A stretch of 64,000 bases of DNA. Origin: Takakia lepidozioides (taxonomy: Eukaryota > Streptophyta > Takakiopsida > Takakiales > Takakiaceae). Both the position numbers and the translations under genes were made by a program. The stretch is from the NCBI GenBank assembly GCA_030704615.1, contig CM060733.1, forward strand, positions 3,162,001-3,226,000, given 5' to 3'. The notes under the pieces were generated by a model, which worked only from the letters and a program-made list of their open reading frames with translations, did not search any database and was not told where the DNA came from. Below, piece after piece: positions 24,801-36,288 of the stretch (positions within the stretch are counted from its first letter, which is position 1; the number at the start of each line of letters is the position of its first letter).

Positions 24801-26959
24801 AGAATGGCTTGAGAACATCAGTTTCAGTGAACACCAATAAAAGACATTTTGATTGGCCACCAGTCAGACATTGAAATCCCCATGAAGAGTAGCTGGATTT
24901 ACAAATAAAATTTCAGTGGAACTAGAAGTGTAGAGTTTTGGTAGGAACATGAATGGTGCAATGAAAACTAGAATTTGTTGAATGTGCCGAGGCAAATGGA
25001 AGCTGCAGAAGATGATGCAGGTAGCCATTCTCAGATCAGTCATGCCAGTATACAGTAAGGTCAAAAGTTAAGAGGAAATGTGATTGCCATGGATGCATGT
25101 AGTACAGATACCCTTGAAAGATTTTGCTGCTTGCTACTGTGCAATTTTATGTATTGTGCATGCAGTGTCTAAGGCTTAGGTCACTGCAATGCTGATTGGA
25201 GACTCTCTGTGACCTCGGATTGATCTTGTTTTGACTTAAGACAAGAAGACACAGAATACTGGAACGACAATTTGATCAACACCTAGAGCTGGATCTTTAC
25301 ACAGATATTCACAGTATAGCCGGTCAATGAGCACTGTCAAAGTTGAAGCCCTGAGTATGGCAGGAAGAAGACACGGCCTGAGTGCTCATACTAAGATAAC
25401 GATGTCCACTCCTCGCCTGCTCGCCCTCATAACTCAGTTGGGTTGCTTCACAGAAGCAGCCTGAGTAGCACCGCAAAAGCAGACAACGCTCAATTAAAGA
25501 CTCTTCGTAAAGGTCTGACCATGAAATCTGCACATCTGTGCGGCACGTCTGCCGCAGAAACAACTCCAGACTCTTGACACTCCATTGAAGGCTTCATAAT
25601 GGGAAACTATGGAAGAAGCTGATCCTAAACATCTAACTACCGAACTACCCTCTCAAAGAATAGAAAGGACGGACTCACACCTGCTTCATTCGCATATCTT
25701 CAACTGAGCCTTATCTTTTAAGGGAGTGAATGTGGAGCCAAGGTTGGCACTCTGAATTCCTATCTAAATCTCACTACTTCAAGTAGGAAATTAGAGGAAA
25801 GGCAGTCTGAGCGCTGTGCTCAGCCTACTGAAATTACCAGTTTGCGCTTGGCTTCCCTATACTCTGCCAGAAGTCGAGCATCCCTCTCATCCATCGCTCG
25901 ATCCCAGCTATCGTGGCAGGGATGCTTGGGCTACAAATCATACCACACCTTACGATCAGTTAAGAATTAGTGTCGGTACTGCAAAAAGAGGAATCTGGAT
26001 CATTTACTGCTCGAAGTTGGAGTTTGCCAATCTCAATAAGCGATTTAACGAGATATTTTCCAGCTGTGACTCCAATCTTACTCACACATATTATCACGGC
26101 TGATCCACGATTTTTTTGTGAGATGCCCAACAGAAATTAGCAGTTGACCCAATGTGGTGATAATTGTGCGCGAACCCCGCCTGAACCCACCTATCCATGT
26201 CAAGAAGACAGCTCAAATCTATCCAATCCGCCTTTGAGAATGACACTAGGTCTTGTCGAATTAGCACCAGCGGGCAACCACACAAGAAAGTGTGAGCACC
26301 TTGAATGCATCCAGAATCTCATTAAATTCAATCACAGCGATGAAGAAAAAACAATAGACTGCATACCTTGCCATAGAAAAGTTTATGAATGATGTCCAGA
26401 GACGTTCCTGCGACGCACAAGCAGAGGCCAACCATGCCCAAGGGGAGCAGCGGTTCAATCCACTGCGACATTTGTGCACCCTGATTTTGATCACTGCTTC
26501 AATCTCCTCAGACTAGATAGCTTTAAACTCGTCACAATGCTTCGGCCTGCATCTTGTGTTATGAATACTGTACCTTCTGCTCCTCGGAGATTATCTACCA
26601 GAATCAATGTCATCTTTCTCAGCCTCTCCTCGGAATTGTACACCATAATGTCTGGAAGCTTCATGACTAGAAGTGGACCCAATTTTAATATGCCACTTGT
26701 CATGTTATACGAGAGGGCTCAAGTTGCATGCATGCAATTTCAAAAATGAGCACCAACTAAATAATAATAGTAACAAGCAGCAAAAGCATACCCAATTGGG
26801 TTCCAATTTTTTTCAAAAAACAATTGTTTAAAAAAAAATAAAATGAAAGTGGATAGAGGCCTGCTGATCAAAATTGTTCTCATGTTAGCAGCAAATTTGA
26901 GAACATTAACAATTACGTGAAATGCATATTCTCCTTCCAAGTTGTCTGATTGGATGTAA
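21875..26959. other. Long intergenic stretch with no recognised gene
   Basis: The first few hundred bases are the 3' flank of the RNA-binding protein gene. Beyond that I recognise no protein family, RNA gene or transposon end. An open frame at 22841-23341 (+) begins at a non-ATG codon and matches nothing I know. The base composition becomes AT-rich from about 26750. Confidence 0.55.
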
Positions 26960-27310
26960 AAACGGGACCATCAGAGTTGGTCCCAAATTTTATTACGTAT
27001 TTTCTTAAAAATCAGGATAACCAGAACTGGCGGTCCCCATTTAGTAAGTAATTTTTTTAAATTTAGGATTGTAACGATCCCAAATTTTTTTTGAAAATAA
27101 ATGTTTTAAATTTTGGACCACCAGATATGACCTGACGGTTTACGTGTCTGATAAACCATGTAAAGTAAAAGTTGAGATTTTTTTTTAAAATACACAACGT
27201 ACAGTTTTTGAGGTGACGTGACACACGTTCGGATGTGACGCTAACGTGTTAGCGCCAGTCATGTCATTTTGTACAGCTAGGCTCTGTACATAGACAAAAC
27301 ATGAGATCGA
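26960..27310. repeat. AT-rich array of hairpin-like units with a terminal block (array 1)
   Basis: Short quasi-palindromes such as GGACCATCAGAGTTGGTCCC, spaced about 50-65 bp apart by A/T tracts, are followed by a GC-richer block. That block contains GTGACGCTAACGTGTTAGCGCC and ATTTTGTACAGCTAG. The layout and terminal block recur at 33660-34850, so these are probably ends of one transposon family, perhaps CACTA-like with subterminal repeats. Confidence 0.5.
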
Positions 27311-28642
27311 TTCCAAGTTGATCATAGCCCTCTAGCTTGCCATCCACAATGCTAGATGAGATTGCGGGTGGAGCAACGAAACTTCTAATTATAAAGAGGA
27401 GATGTAGGATGCTATAGGTATGCAAAAAGCGTAGCTATGCGTCTTGAGGAAATGAGCAAGATGAACGTTTGTGTCATCAAGTCCACATGGTCTGTCCTAA
27501 AAGACAACCCCCATACAACAACGATTCATCAATGTACAAGGCGATCTGCTTATGTTACTAACGCTACCGTGCAGTATAACTCACTTCGCACCGGAAATGG
27601 ACGTACCCACAATGGTTGTCCAAAATTGCACCCGATTGACATACAAACTTACCTTCCCTTTCCATCTTAGCCAACAGGCTTAAGTCTAGGAGGGTGGGAT
27701 GTATTCGTAACGATTCCGATTTTGCAGTCACATAATCATTGGCAAGGTAAGAAACACACAAAAGGTGTGGCTGACAATTTTATGTCATGTCCTACTAACT
27801 AGATACAATTTATAGATAAACACGTAATAAAGATTTATTTTTTGCAAAACATTATAATTTGTTTTTCATAAATTGATATGATTATGCGACAAGCGTCGTA
27901 ACCATCAATATGAGTTTGGAGAAAGAAAAAGAAAAAAGAGAAAAAGAAAAGAACATATGCGAATACATGACCAATGTTATAAAAGAAGTTGCATTGTGTG
28001 AATTGCATGATGATTAGCAAGGACTCTTTGTATAATCACCATGTACACTATGCTAGATACACACGATAGAAAAAGAAAAACATTAGTTAACATCGATCAA
28101 CAGGACCCATTACTACTTTGCAAAAAAGACCATTCCTGTTTGTTTCAATTGTCTAATCACGTGTCTCAGTAAGGAACCTGAAATGCAGCTTAGAAAGATT
28201 CCCGCTAGAGTCTGAGTTAACCGCATTAGATATAGGCATGGGGATAAGCAAATAGGGTGAAGCAACATGGGAAAATGAAGTGAGTACCGTAAGCTGGAAG
28301 GGGGTGGAAGTATATATAAATTGGGCAGTATAACTTGGAAGCAGATATATTTGAAGAGAATACTTACCGTGGGGGGAAAGCAGCAGAGAGGGGGCTGACC
28401 TTGTGGAGTGGTACAACATAGTTGGATTGAAGTTCCATGCGGCATGAGGTAGGGGCAGTATTGGATCGCACTTGGGAGTGTAGTTGGCATTGGAAATGCT
28501 CCGTTCGCATTAGTCCAATGCTGGTTTGTTACATTATTGTGTAAATGGTCGGGTTTTTGCAGATGAATGGAACCATACCGATACTATGAATGCAACTGGA
28601 TGAACAAAAGGACAAGATCGGTAGCTGTGCCCTTACCACAAC
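27311..28642. other. Intergenic stretch with no recognised gene
   Basis: AT-rich sequence with A/G-rich stretches near 27920-27950. I see no coding similarity, RNA gene or repeat boundary in it. Confidence 0.5.
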
Positions 28643-29375
28643 TGTCGCGGTCCTTTGCCTTGAGGGCAGGGGGTCGGGACACGAGAGGGGCTGCCCCTAT
28701 GGTGGGGGCAGTGGCAACAATAGATGCGGGGGCTAAAGCACCCTTGAGTGCCCAAGGCACTCAAGGAGGCGGAGGCGCTCACTAGGTGGAGCCCCGCACA
28801 CCGAGTTGGGGTGGGGGTGGTTCCACGAGGGGTGGTGGTGGTGGTAGCTTAGTGGGACTTGGTGGGGGTGACATAGGACTCACCATGGGGGCGAAGACCT
28901 TGTGGTGGGAGTCGTGGGGAGTCTTGGGACTCATTCACTGTCCAATGGGGCCGTGGTGGGTGAGCCAAGACTCACCGCGACTCATCACCACGAATCGAGG
29001 GTTTTCGTGGTGGTTCGCCATAAAAGGATGGTGTTGTTTGTGAAACCCCCGCGGACAGTCACAGAAGTATATATAGGGAGTAGTAACCCCGATAATGGTG
29101 CAAGCCCGTTGGTGACCAAAAACTAGTGAGTAAGCGTGCGAGCCGGAAAGCGACCAAGGTGTGGGGAGCTGTTCCGGACTGCCATCGACCAAAGGGAATT
29201 TCTACTTGGCCCAAATTGAGAGAGGGTCAAGTGGGGGAGTAAAGAGGGACCGTTATGTCCCGGTGAGCAGCCGAAGCTCCGAGTTGGACAGGCGGCCAGT
29301 TTGGGAGTTAGGCGCGCGCATCAAAGCGAGTAACTATGACTTGAAGGAGAGCTTACCGAAGTGAGGTGCGCGACA
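28643..29375 (+). mobile_element. Solo LTR of the chromovirus family
   Basis: This 733-bp copy begins TGTCGCGGTCC and ends GTGCGCGACA. It matches the LTRs of the complete chromovirus at 43117-50064. It is flanked on both sides by ACAAC (28638-28642 and 29376-29380), a 5-bp target-site duplication. No internal region is present, so it is the product of recombination between the two LTRs of a former insertion. The TATA box TATATATA lies at 29068-29075. Confidence 0.93.
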
Positions 29376-30263
29376 ACAACCATAGAACTTCGGAGGTGGT
29401 ATTAGTTGTATATCTTGTAAAGGATGAAGAAAAGGTGGATGCATAAAATCCGTCGTACTACAACCTAGCAACCAACACAACCATTCGTACCTCCTATCGA
29501 AATGACAAGTAACACCGCTTCTCCTCAACATGTTATATGGTTCCACACTCTGTCTGGGACATGAAGAAGTGTATAAAAGGCCATTATCTGCTATGGCTCT
29601 ACAAAGAGAACATGCATCTAGATAGGAGACTTGTCACTTCAAATGGATTTCTGGAGGTGACTCATGAATGAAATAGCCCAGGAAAGGGGGCTTACAGCAT
29701 CCTGGCCATCTAGTGTAGAATCGGAAAAATTCTACAATAGGTGTCGTGTGCGCCCCACTGGACCATCTTTGGAGTGCTTCTGCTTCTCATCACCGCCCAG
29801 ACTATCCAAGGCTCCAGTCCTACTATTCTGGACCAGACGACCCTGTTTGGCGAGAGTAATAGCACTACTTATCTTCTGTTTTGTATCATTTGGTCTCTAT
29901 GAGCATGTTGAGCACACCCTCTCCTACAAGCAGAAGCAAACTAACAGCTCAACGACCCCTCTCAACATCAGTACCCCTCCCAATTGGTGCTCGACTAAGG
30001 TACTCCAGCACTCTCACAACCTTGACCACAAGAGGAGAAGGAGCTCTCCAGCAACAACCCTACTTTCCCAGTTCCCCCATAATGGGGAACGATCTCCCCT
30101 ACAACAATGAAGCGTGTGTGTGTGTGGTAATGCGAGTGATTGTTACAACTTCAACCACGATAAAACTTGTGGAACCTTTGATCAATTAGCCCTGCTCGAT
30201 GCTTGTGCTGCTGCTATGAGATACAAGGCTTTGAAGACTTGCATTCCGACGACATACCTACTA
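29376..30263. other. Intergenic stretch left of the NPC1-like fragment
   Basis: An open frame of 148 codons at 29664-30110 (+) resembles no family I recognise. It may be decayed sequence upstream of the NPC1-like fragment. Nothing else can be supported. Confidence 0.4.
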
Positions 30264-30770
30264 CGGTCTCGCTCCTTGCCCCGGGACTCTTATCTCCAGG
30301 GTTATTTCTCCAATATAATTGAGTATCTTTGAGTGGGACCCCCTTTGTACTTTGTGGTTGTGGACTACAACATTTGCAACAATGAAACCAACCTCTTGTG
30401 CTTCATCAGCCAGTGCGACCCCGAATCTCTCCTCAATGAGGTGTCAGGAGCAACAACGACACTAGACACAAGCTTTATTGCAAGGCCATCTGCATCCGGG
30501 CTCGTTGATTTTCTTGTTTGGCTCTCTCCCAATTCATTTTAGTATGTTGCCGAAAACTTCCAAATGACACTTACTGCCCTCCAAATGATCAGCCCCCCTG
30601 CTGCCCTGAGGAGGAAGACTATTGTGGCATAAGTGATACCTGCAGCAATTGCACCACGTGTTTCTTACAATCAGATCTACTTGAGGGCCGTCAGTCAACA
30701 AAACAGTTTCAAGAGAAATTGCCATGGTTTCTGAAGGCTCTTCTTTCGATCCATCTGCCACTTCCATCAA
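30264..30770 (+). pseudogene. NPC1: NPC1-like sterol transporter fragment
   Basis: NPC1-family proteins move sterols across late-endosome or vacuole membranes. The translation shows the luminal stretch LPRDSYLQGYFSNIIEYL, then VGPPLYFVVVDYN, LLNEVSG, SFIARPSAS with DFLVWLSP, and after a frame change CCRKLPNDTYCPPNDQPPCC, YCGISDTCSNCTTC and STKQFQEKLPWFLKAL, in NPC1 order. An in-frame TGA at 30330-30332 replaces the usual Arg before VGPPLY, and a frameshift lies near 30540. Only about 170 of some 1250 residues are present, with no intron visible between the parts. It is a broken fragment, perhaps carried by a transposon. Confidence 0.8.
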
Positions 30771-32389
30771 ATCAAAAATGCCGATCTTGAAGTAGCTTGG
30801 TTCTGGGCAGATGGCTGCTGCCCCCACAGTTGATATGTTTGATACGTTCTACAACGGAAGCTCCACGGTTGTGCCCAAATGTGTCGAGACCAGAGATGCA
30901 AGAACTCATTGTCTGGAGTGGATGGGGCATGACCAAGGATGCCCCGACTGGGCTTTCCTACACTATGCAATGGGAAACTGAAGATTTTGCAGTGTTGCAG
31001 ATGGAAGCTTCACAAGCACGATGCCCCTTCATGCTGCTAGCTGCTTATGCGGCCGAGGACCGCAACATTCACTGTTCATTGGTGCTGGTGGGACGCTGCC
31101 CCGACTGATTCCCTGCAATTCTGGCTCTTACATCGTTTTAGGGACAAGAACTCATTAGGTTCTACCACTTCCCCCCCTCTAGCTATATGCATCTCTTTAC
31201 ATACACTACGACACTCACATCACCAGAAATGTTGGAGACAACTACATGGACTTACCATCAGTCAATCAGGTGCCCCCTCCTCAGATTTACAGCAGGTACT
31301 TGCAAATACTTCAACCCACCTTGTCTAGCATGCCAATGCTAATGTCCTCAAAAAAATAAGCTCCTCTCAAATACTCTTCTGGTTGATAATTCCTCAAATA
31401 TCACCTATACGACATTCCTGATGCACACTGGGCCCCACGATGACGCCCCATTCAGTACGCCGTTCTCTATGCCTACCTCTAAGTGGTTGATTTCAAAACT
31501 CTCTCTTCTACTATGTCAAAGTCAGAATGACCACTGTACACTATTACCACATATTCTGACTGGGAGAAACTGTCTGTTGGAATTTGTGCTATTGTTGACA
31601 AGCTGAGACATAAGTGATCACTACCTTTTTGGCAAAACACCCAGTCTGAAGAATTTTGTTTCCAGCTGGCCCTTTTTGGCCCCGTGACATTCCATGGGGT
31701 GAATCTCCCCTGCCTTTGCCTTCCCATCCAGAACCTTAGAAACATACTCGTGCTAGACCGTTATGTCAAATTCGAGCCTCGTACGAACAGTTTGAACGGC
31801 TCCGCCCCACCAGCCAAGGAAATCCTGGAACAGCTTCGCGTTGCCAATATAAATTAGGCTCTAGTCGACATTGTCAACTCCATCATATCAAGCTAGGCTC
31901 AAGCTCCAATCACAGCCACGACTCCATGATGTCCGAAATTGACAAACTTACGTTACCTCGATCAGAACCCATATACGAGGATACCTGACAGCTATATCCC
32001 TTCACAAAACGTCTAATCCAAACTTATGGAGGAAGGGTAAACACCTTTCATAGTGCCCCTCCACTCATGGGTGGTTGAATTCAAACCTACCCTTAAGAGG
32101 CTTCATTAAAACCAATCTTTGATTTTTAGGAGGTCCGGTCAATTTAGCTCACAATGGCTCTAATTTATAGATTTAAACAATACAGATAATAAATAATAGA
32201 TAAAGAGAATTCCTACAAGTGAAAAATCTCAAGGAGATTCGAAATATTCTTGACATCTCCATGGGAACACAAAAACCTATCGAGAACGCATTACTTCATG
32301 GGGAACCGCTCCCAATGGTGGGAAAAACTAGTTCTCGAGGTATTTCGCTTTGTCTTGTAACTCATCCAAGTGGATGAATGTAGACACTT
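30771..32389. other. Decayed stretch between gene fragments
   Basis: Several short open frames occur, for example VLDRYVKFEPRTNSLNGSAP encoded near 31750 (+), but I cannot assign any to a family. The stretch may hold further exons of captured or decayed genes. Confidence 0.4.
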
Positions 32390-32960
32390 AAAAGTAGTCA
32401 TCTGTCGTGTTAATGAAGTCCTCTGCCTCATCCAATGGCCCAACACCGCCAAGAAGGTCCACCATGGAGCCAAAATGCTCCATTGCTGGGCTGATACCAT
32501 ATTGACTCAGGGAGCCAAAGTAGTGTTCACCTTCATCTACTAGGCAAACGTGGCTACATCCAGATAGAAAACATTTAGAAGTGATATTGTCCAGCTTCAA
32601 GCCTTCCACCGTTCCAAGACACCACATCTTTTTCAGCCATATTGTCGAACACTCCCTCTGCATCCTCCATGCTCCGCATTTGGCATACATGTCCATCAGG
32701 GCAGTGTTAAGAATGACATCTGGGACAGTTCCAGCTTTGATGACGTCACCATGGACCTCTTTGCCCTTTTCAAGGGCTGTCAGGCTCGCACACGCATTGC
32801 AAACGAAACAAACGTGATGTGGTTGGGCTTCGCATCATTCGCTCATATATCTCCAAAGCATTCCTACCACACCCATGCTAGGTAAATCCTGCCATCACTA
32901 TATTCCATATGAACATTAAGCCTTGTTCAGGCATTTTGTTGAACACTGTAGCTTGAAATT
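32390..32960 (-). pseudogene. PPR protein fragment (PLS type)
   Basis: PPR proteins bind organelle RNAs; PLS-type members act mainly in C-to-U editing. In 5'-3' order on the - strand the translation contains ALEIYERMM, ALEKGKEVHGDVIKAGTVPD, MDMYAKCG, then GCSHVCLVDEGEHYFGSL, and MEHFGSMVDLL with LDEAEDFIN, in the usual PLS order. It is interrupted by stops and frameshifts and lacks start and C-terminal domains. It closely resembles the PPR fragments inside the CACTA element at 53884-57927, so both probably derive from one PPR subfamily. Confidence 0.75.
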
Positions 32961-33659
32961 AAGGATATAATATTTTTGCTCATATCCCAATATTTTTTGT
33001 TGTCTCTGCATAAGGCTCCTCCTTTATAAGCTCCAAGGAGAAACAAACATACCTCCGGAAAACCACCATATGGGGTTAAACTCAAGAATTATGGATCATT
33101 AGATCAAAAGATGTATGCAAAAGATATTTAAAGAGGGTTAGAAAAAATCCTACCCAAAAAACCTCCTAACGTCCAGCGACCAGCGGTCGGTGGGAGAATG
33201 CAGCAGCGCCCGCCGAGGCACGATTGGCCACGGACTAGCACTAGCGGGCCTCCGCGGGCGCCGTCTAGTGGGCGGGCCACTGGGCGATTGTCCAACAGTA
33301 CGTCCAGTAAAATAATCGAGCGCACGTGTGCCTGTCGAGGCATGGGGCCTGACTGTATGGCTGCTTGTTAACAGTCAATGTTTGTTGTTGGGGCTCATGC
33401 GGCAAGCAGCGCGCCCTTGCTTGGGCTGACCCCAGCTATTGACCAAATGGCTATGGTGGCTTCACTCCACCCACCAGCCCCTACCTTGGGCTATGGTGGA
33501 ACTGGGCAGCCCGGAGAATATGAAAATAATAAAACACAATAACCCATCCCCCACCCAAAAGGTTTCTGGGGGGTTGTGGATTTTCCTTGGCCTCTGGCCC
33601 AAACCTTCAGCTGTTGTAACAAAACCACTTGATGTTTTTGGAATGGATCTCTCTCAAAA
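32961..33659. other. GC-rich island and flanks, no recognised gene
   Basis: Positions 33160-33480 are markedly richer in G and C than the sequence on either side. No coding family is visible. The island could be the inner part of the element whose end is the hairpin array to its right. Confidence 0.35.
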
Positions 33660-34850
33660 ACATGTGCGACAACCAAAATCTGGTTTTCGTATATTATTTT
33701 AAAAAACCTTTCATGTGATTGTCAAAATTCGGCGGTCGCATGTAGTTTATTTAAATAAAATATGTGCGATCACCCAAATTCGGTGATAGCACGTAAAATA
33801 TTTTTGATAAATAAATGCAACTACCAAAATTCAGCACTGTAATTTAATTTTTCAATGGGACTGTCAATTCGAACTGTGAACAGGTCGTACATACTAAAAA
33901 TAAAAAATTATATGCGACCGTCAACATTGGCGGTTGCACCAATTTTTGAAAAAGAAAGAAAACTTTGTGTGTGTATTTTTATTTGTATTTTTTATGTTTC
34001 CCGAAAATGGGTGCGACCGTCAATTATTGCGGTCGCACCTATTTTGGAAATAAAAACTAAATACAACCGCCAATCTTGGCAGTTGCACCAATTTGTGAAA
34101 ATTTGTTTTTTTTTGTACTGAAAAATGGATGTGACTGCCAATTATGGTGATCACAGCTATGAAAAAAATAAAATATCATGTGCGACCACCAGTCTCAACG
34201 GTCCCACTAACGACGAAAAAATAAAAACAACTAAAAATTCAAAAAATATTTTTTTCCTCCCGACATCTGTTACGACCATCAATTATGGTCGTCAAACCTA
34301 TTGAAAAATAAAAATTGCATATTGGCGGTCGTACTAAGTTTTAGAAAAATAAAATTATAGATTTTTTCAAAATTGTGTGCGTCTGTCAATTATGGCAGTC
34401 GCATATATTAAGAAAATAAAAATTACATGCAACCGCCATAGTTGGTTGTTACACATATTTAAAAGATAAAAAATTATGAACGACCCTCAATTATGGCGGT
34501 CATGTATTTTAAATTTTAAAAAAAAAACCTGGTATCGTCATAATTAGCGGTCGCACCTACTAAGAATTAAAAAGAAAACATAGAACTGTCGAACTTGGCG
34601 GTCGAATTTTTAAAAAAAAAAAACTTATCTCAGCTTATTAGAGATATTGAATATTCAATCGATCGTCAAATATGTAATTTAAACATTTTTATAACTGCCC
34701 TAAGTTGTACTAATTAAAATAAAACTAAAACAATATTTACAAGAGATAACATTTATTTTGGATGTGACGCGTCATACATTTGGACTCGACGTCCAATGTG
34801 ACGCTGAAGTATCAGTGCCATGTCACATCCATTTGTACAACCCTAGAAAA
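33660..34850. repeat. Array of about 15 hairpin-like units with a terminal block (array 2)
   Basis: Units of about 50-75 bp each contain an imperfect palindrome of the form GTGCGACCG-(TCAATTATTG)-CGGTCGCAC, separated by A/T-rich spacers; the clearest copy is near 34012. The two arms often change together, as expected for paired arms or gene conversion. The array ends in a GC-richer block (34757-34850) with GTGACGCTGAAGTATCAGTG and TTTGTACAACCCTAG, matching the end of array 1. Such clustered subterminal palindromes are typical of transposase-binding regions. Confidence 0.65.
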
Positions 34851-35257
34851 GATATCAGTCATTTTATTTTGGTAGGTAGGAAACTAGATGAACTTCATCC
34901 GCCATCTATCCTAGGGCAAAGTTAAATCTTTTGGCCCCACAAAATTTCTTCTTTTGATTTTGGGTGATCAAGAACATCCGAAAAGCCCCGAAAAAATAGT
35001 GTCGTTGCGAACACTAATAAAAAATCATCGTCTTTGGTCAACAACTCCCTTGGGTACCTTGAAAAGTCCACGAATCCGCTGATCCTTTGGGTTCAACCTT
35101 CCAACCAGGAAAAAACTGTCGTGCATATATATACTACTACACACCTATATTGTTGTCCAATCCACACAACACATGCATACACACAAACCAGTCTGCCACA
35201 ATGTGAAACTATCTAATTTGTTAGTTAGTATAAAATTATCTAATTTAAGATAGCTAG
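34851..35257. other. Spacer left of DNMT element A
   Basis: AT-rich sequence without a recognised gene, ending at the left boundary of the long terminal repeat that starts TGTGAAAC. Confidence 0.45.
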
Positions 35258-36030
35258 TGTGAAACAAGCTAGGAAATAACTAGTTGTTATGAATTGACAG
35301 TTGAGTTTGCCCAAGTATCAATCCAGGGCCCAAAGTTAATATTGGGCCCTGGGGAGGAAGTTATCATCACGGCAGACGCAGTGAGGCTCATCTTTATCGA
35401 GTTGAACCTCTCGCGTCGGCTATGATATCACAGTGCAGATTCCCCAAAGCTTTGGGAGTACTTGGCTTAACTCTTGTTTCATTAGTGAAATGCAAAGCAA
35501 ACATTCAAGTTTGCTTTACGGTTCATTTCACTCTGTCGTGCACCTAAGCATCGTGCCACAACATACATCGTTGTCCAACCACACTTCCTAGCATATAGTC
35601 CTAGAAAGCCATGCCACAATAGATACGGAAATGGTGAAAAGAGGAGAAATCACTCTATCACGTTATATAAGTCAAGCCAATGGCACCTTTGCTAAATGAC
35701 TCCACCATATAGACCTTACCCTATGGCGGCGAGAGAGGCCTCGGGAGGCTCGACTAGAAGAAGACGAGCCTGCCTACGTCTCACGTGGAGATAACCTCTC
35801 CACGTCCCAAGTGAGGTCGCCACCTCACTTGGCACATGGAACCAAATGAAGTTCCAATGCCAACAAAATACAAATATAAATGTATAATGTCCTAATTAGC
35901 TAGAAATAACTATTTCTAACTAATCACAAACAAAACCATGACAACTGTCGTGCACATAAGCATCGTGCCACAACATACATCGTTGTCCAACCACACTTCC
36001 TAGCATATAGTCCTAGAAAGTCATGCCACA
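35258..36030 (-). repeat. 3' LTR of DNMT element A, with an internal 86-bp duplication
   Basis: On the - strand the repeat begins TGTGGCATGAC and ends GTTTCACA (TG...CA). A purine-rich tract (AGCTAAGGGGGCGAT on the - strand, 36031-36045) lies directly before it, as expected for the plus-strand primer site. Bases 35533-35618 and 35945-36030 are near-identical copies of the LTR start. The LTR is therefore either 773 bp with an internal duplication or 361 bp preceded by a partial second copy. Confidence 0.65.
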
Positions 36031-36288
36031 ATCGCCCCCTTAGCTGGTGATTAGGTCCCTCTAACACCGGATAGTTTGTAAGTATCCACCCCAATAAGAT
36101 CATCGTTTGGTCTTCAATTGCACAAGTCCCAACACCTGAAGTCGGATAGATCAAGAGGCCAGGTGCAAACATAGCTCCATCATTAGTCGCCTTCATGCAA
36201 TCCACGATCTTCAGTTGAGTATCCATGGCATTGAAGCCCCACTAGCTAGACCTTGGATCACTTGTCCGCCTCACCATTGTCATGCCCA

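Noticed and set aside
30797-31108. Open frame right of the NPC1-like fragment as further NPC1 sequence
   Set aside because: I could not match its translation to the next part of NPC1; it is left unassigned.
33855-34121. Open frame within the hairpin array
   Set aside because: Its translation only repeats VAPI-type units produced by the palindromic repeat; no protein family.
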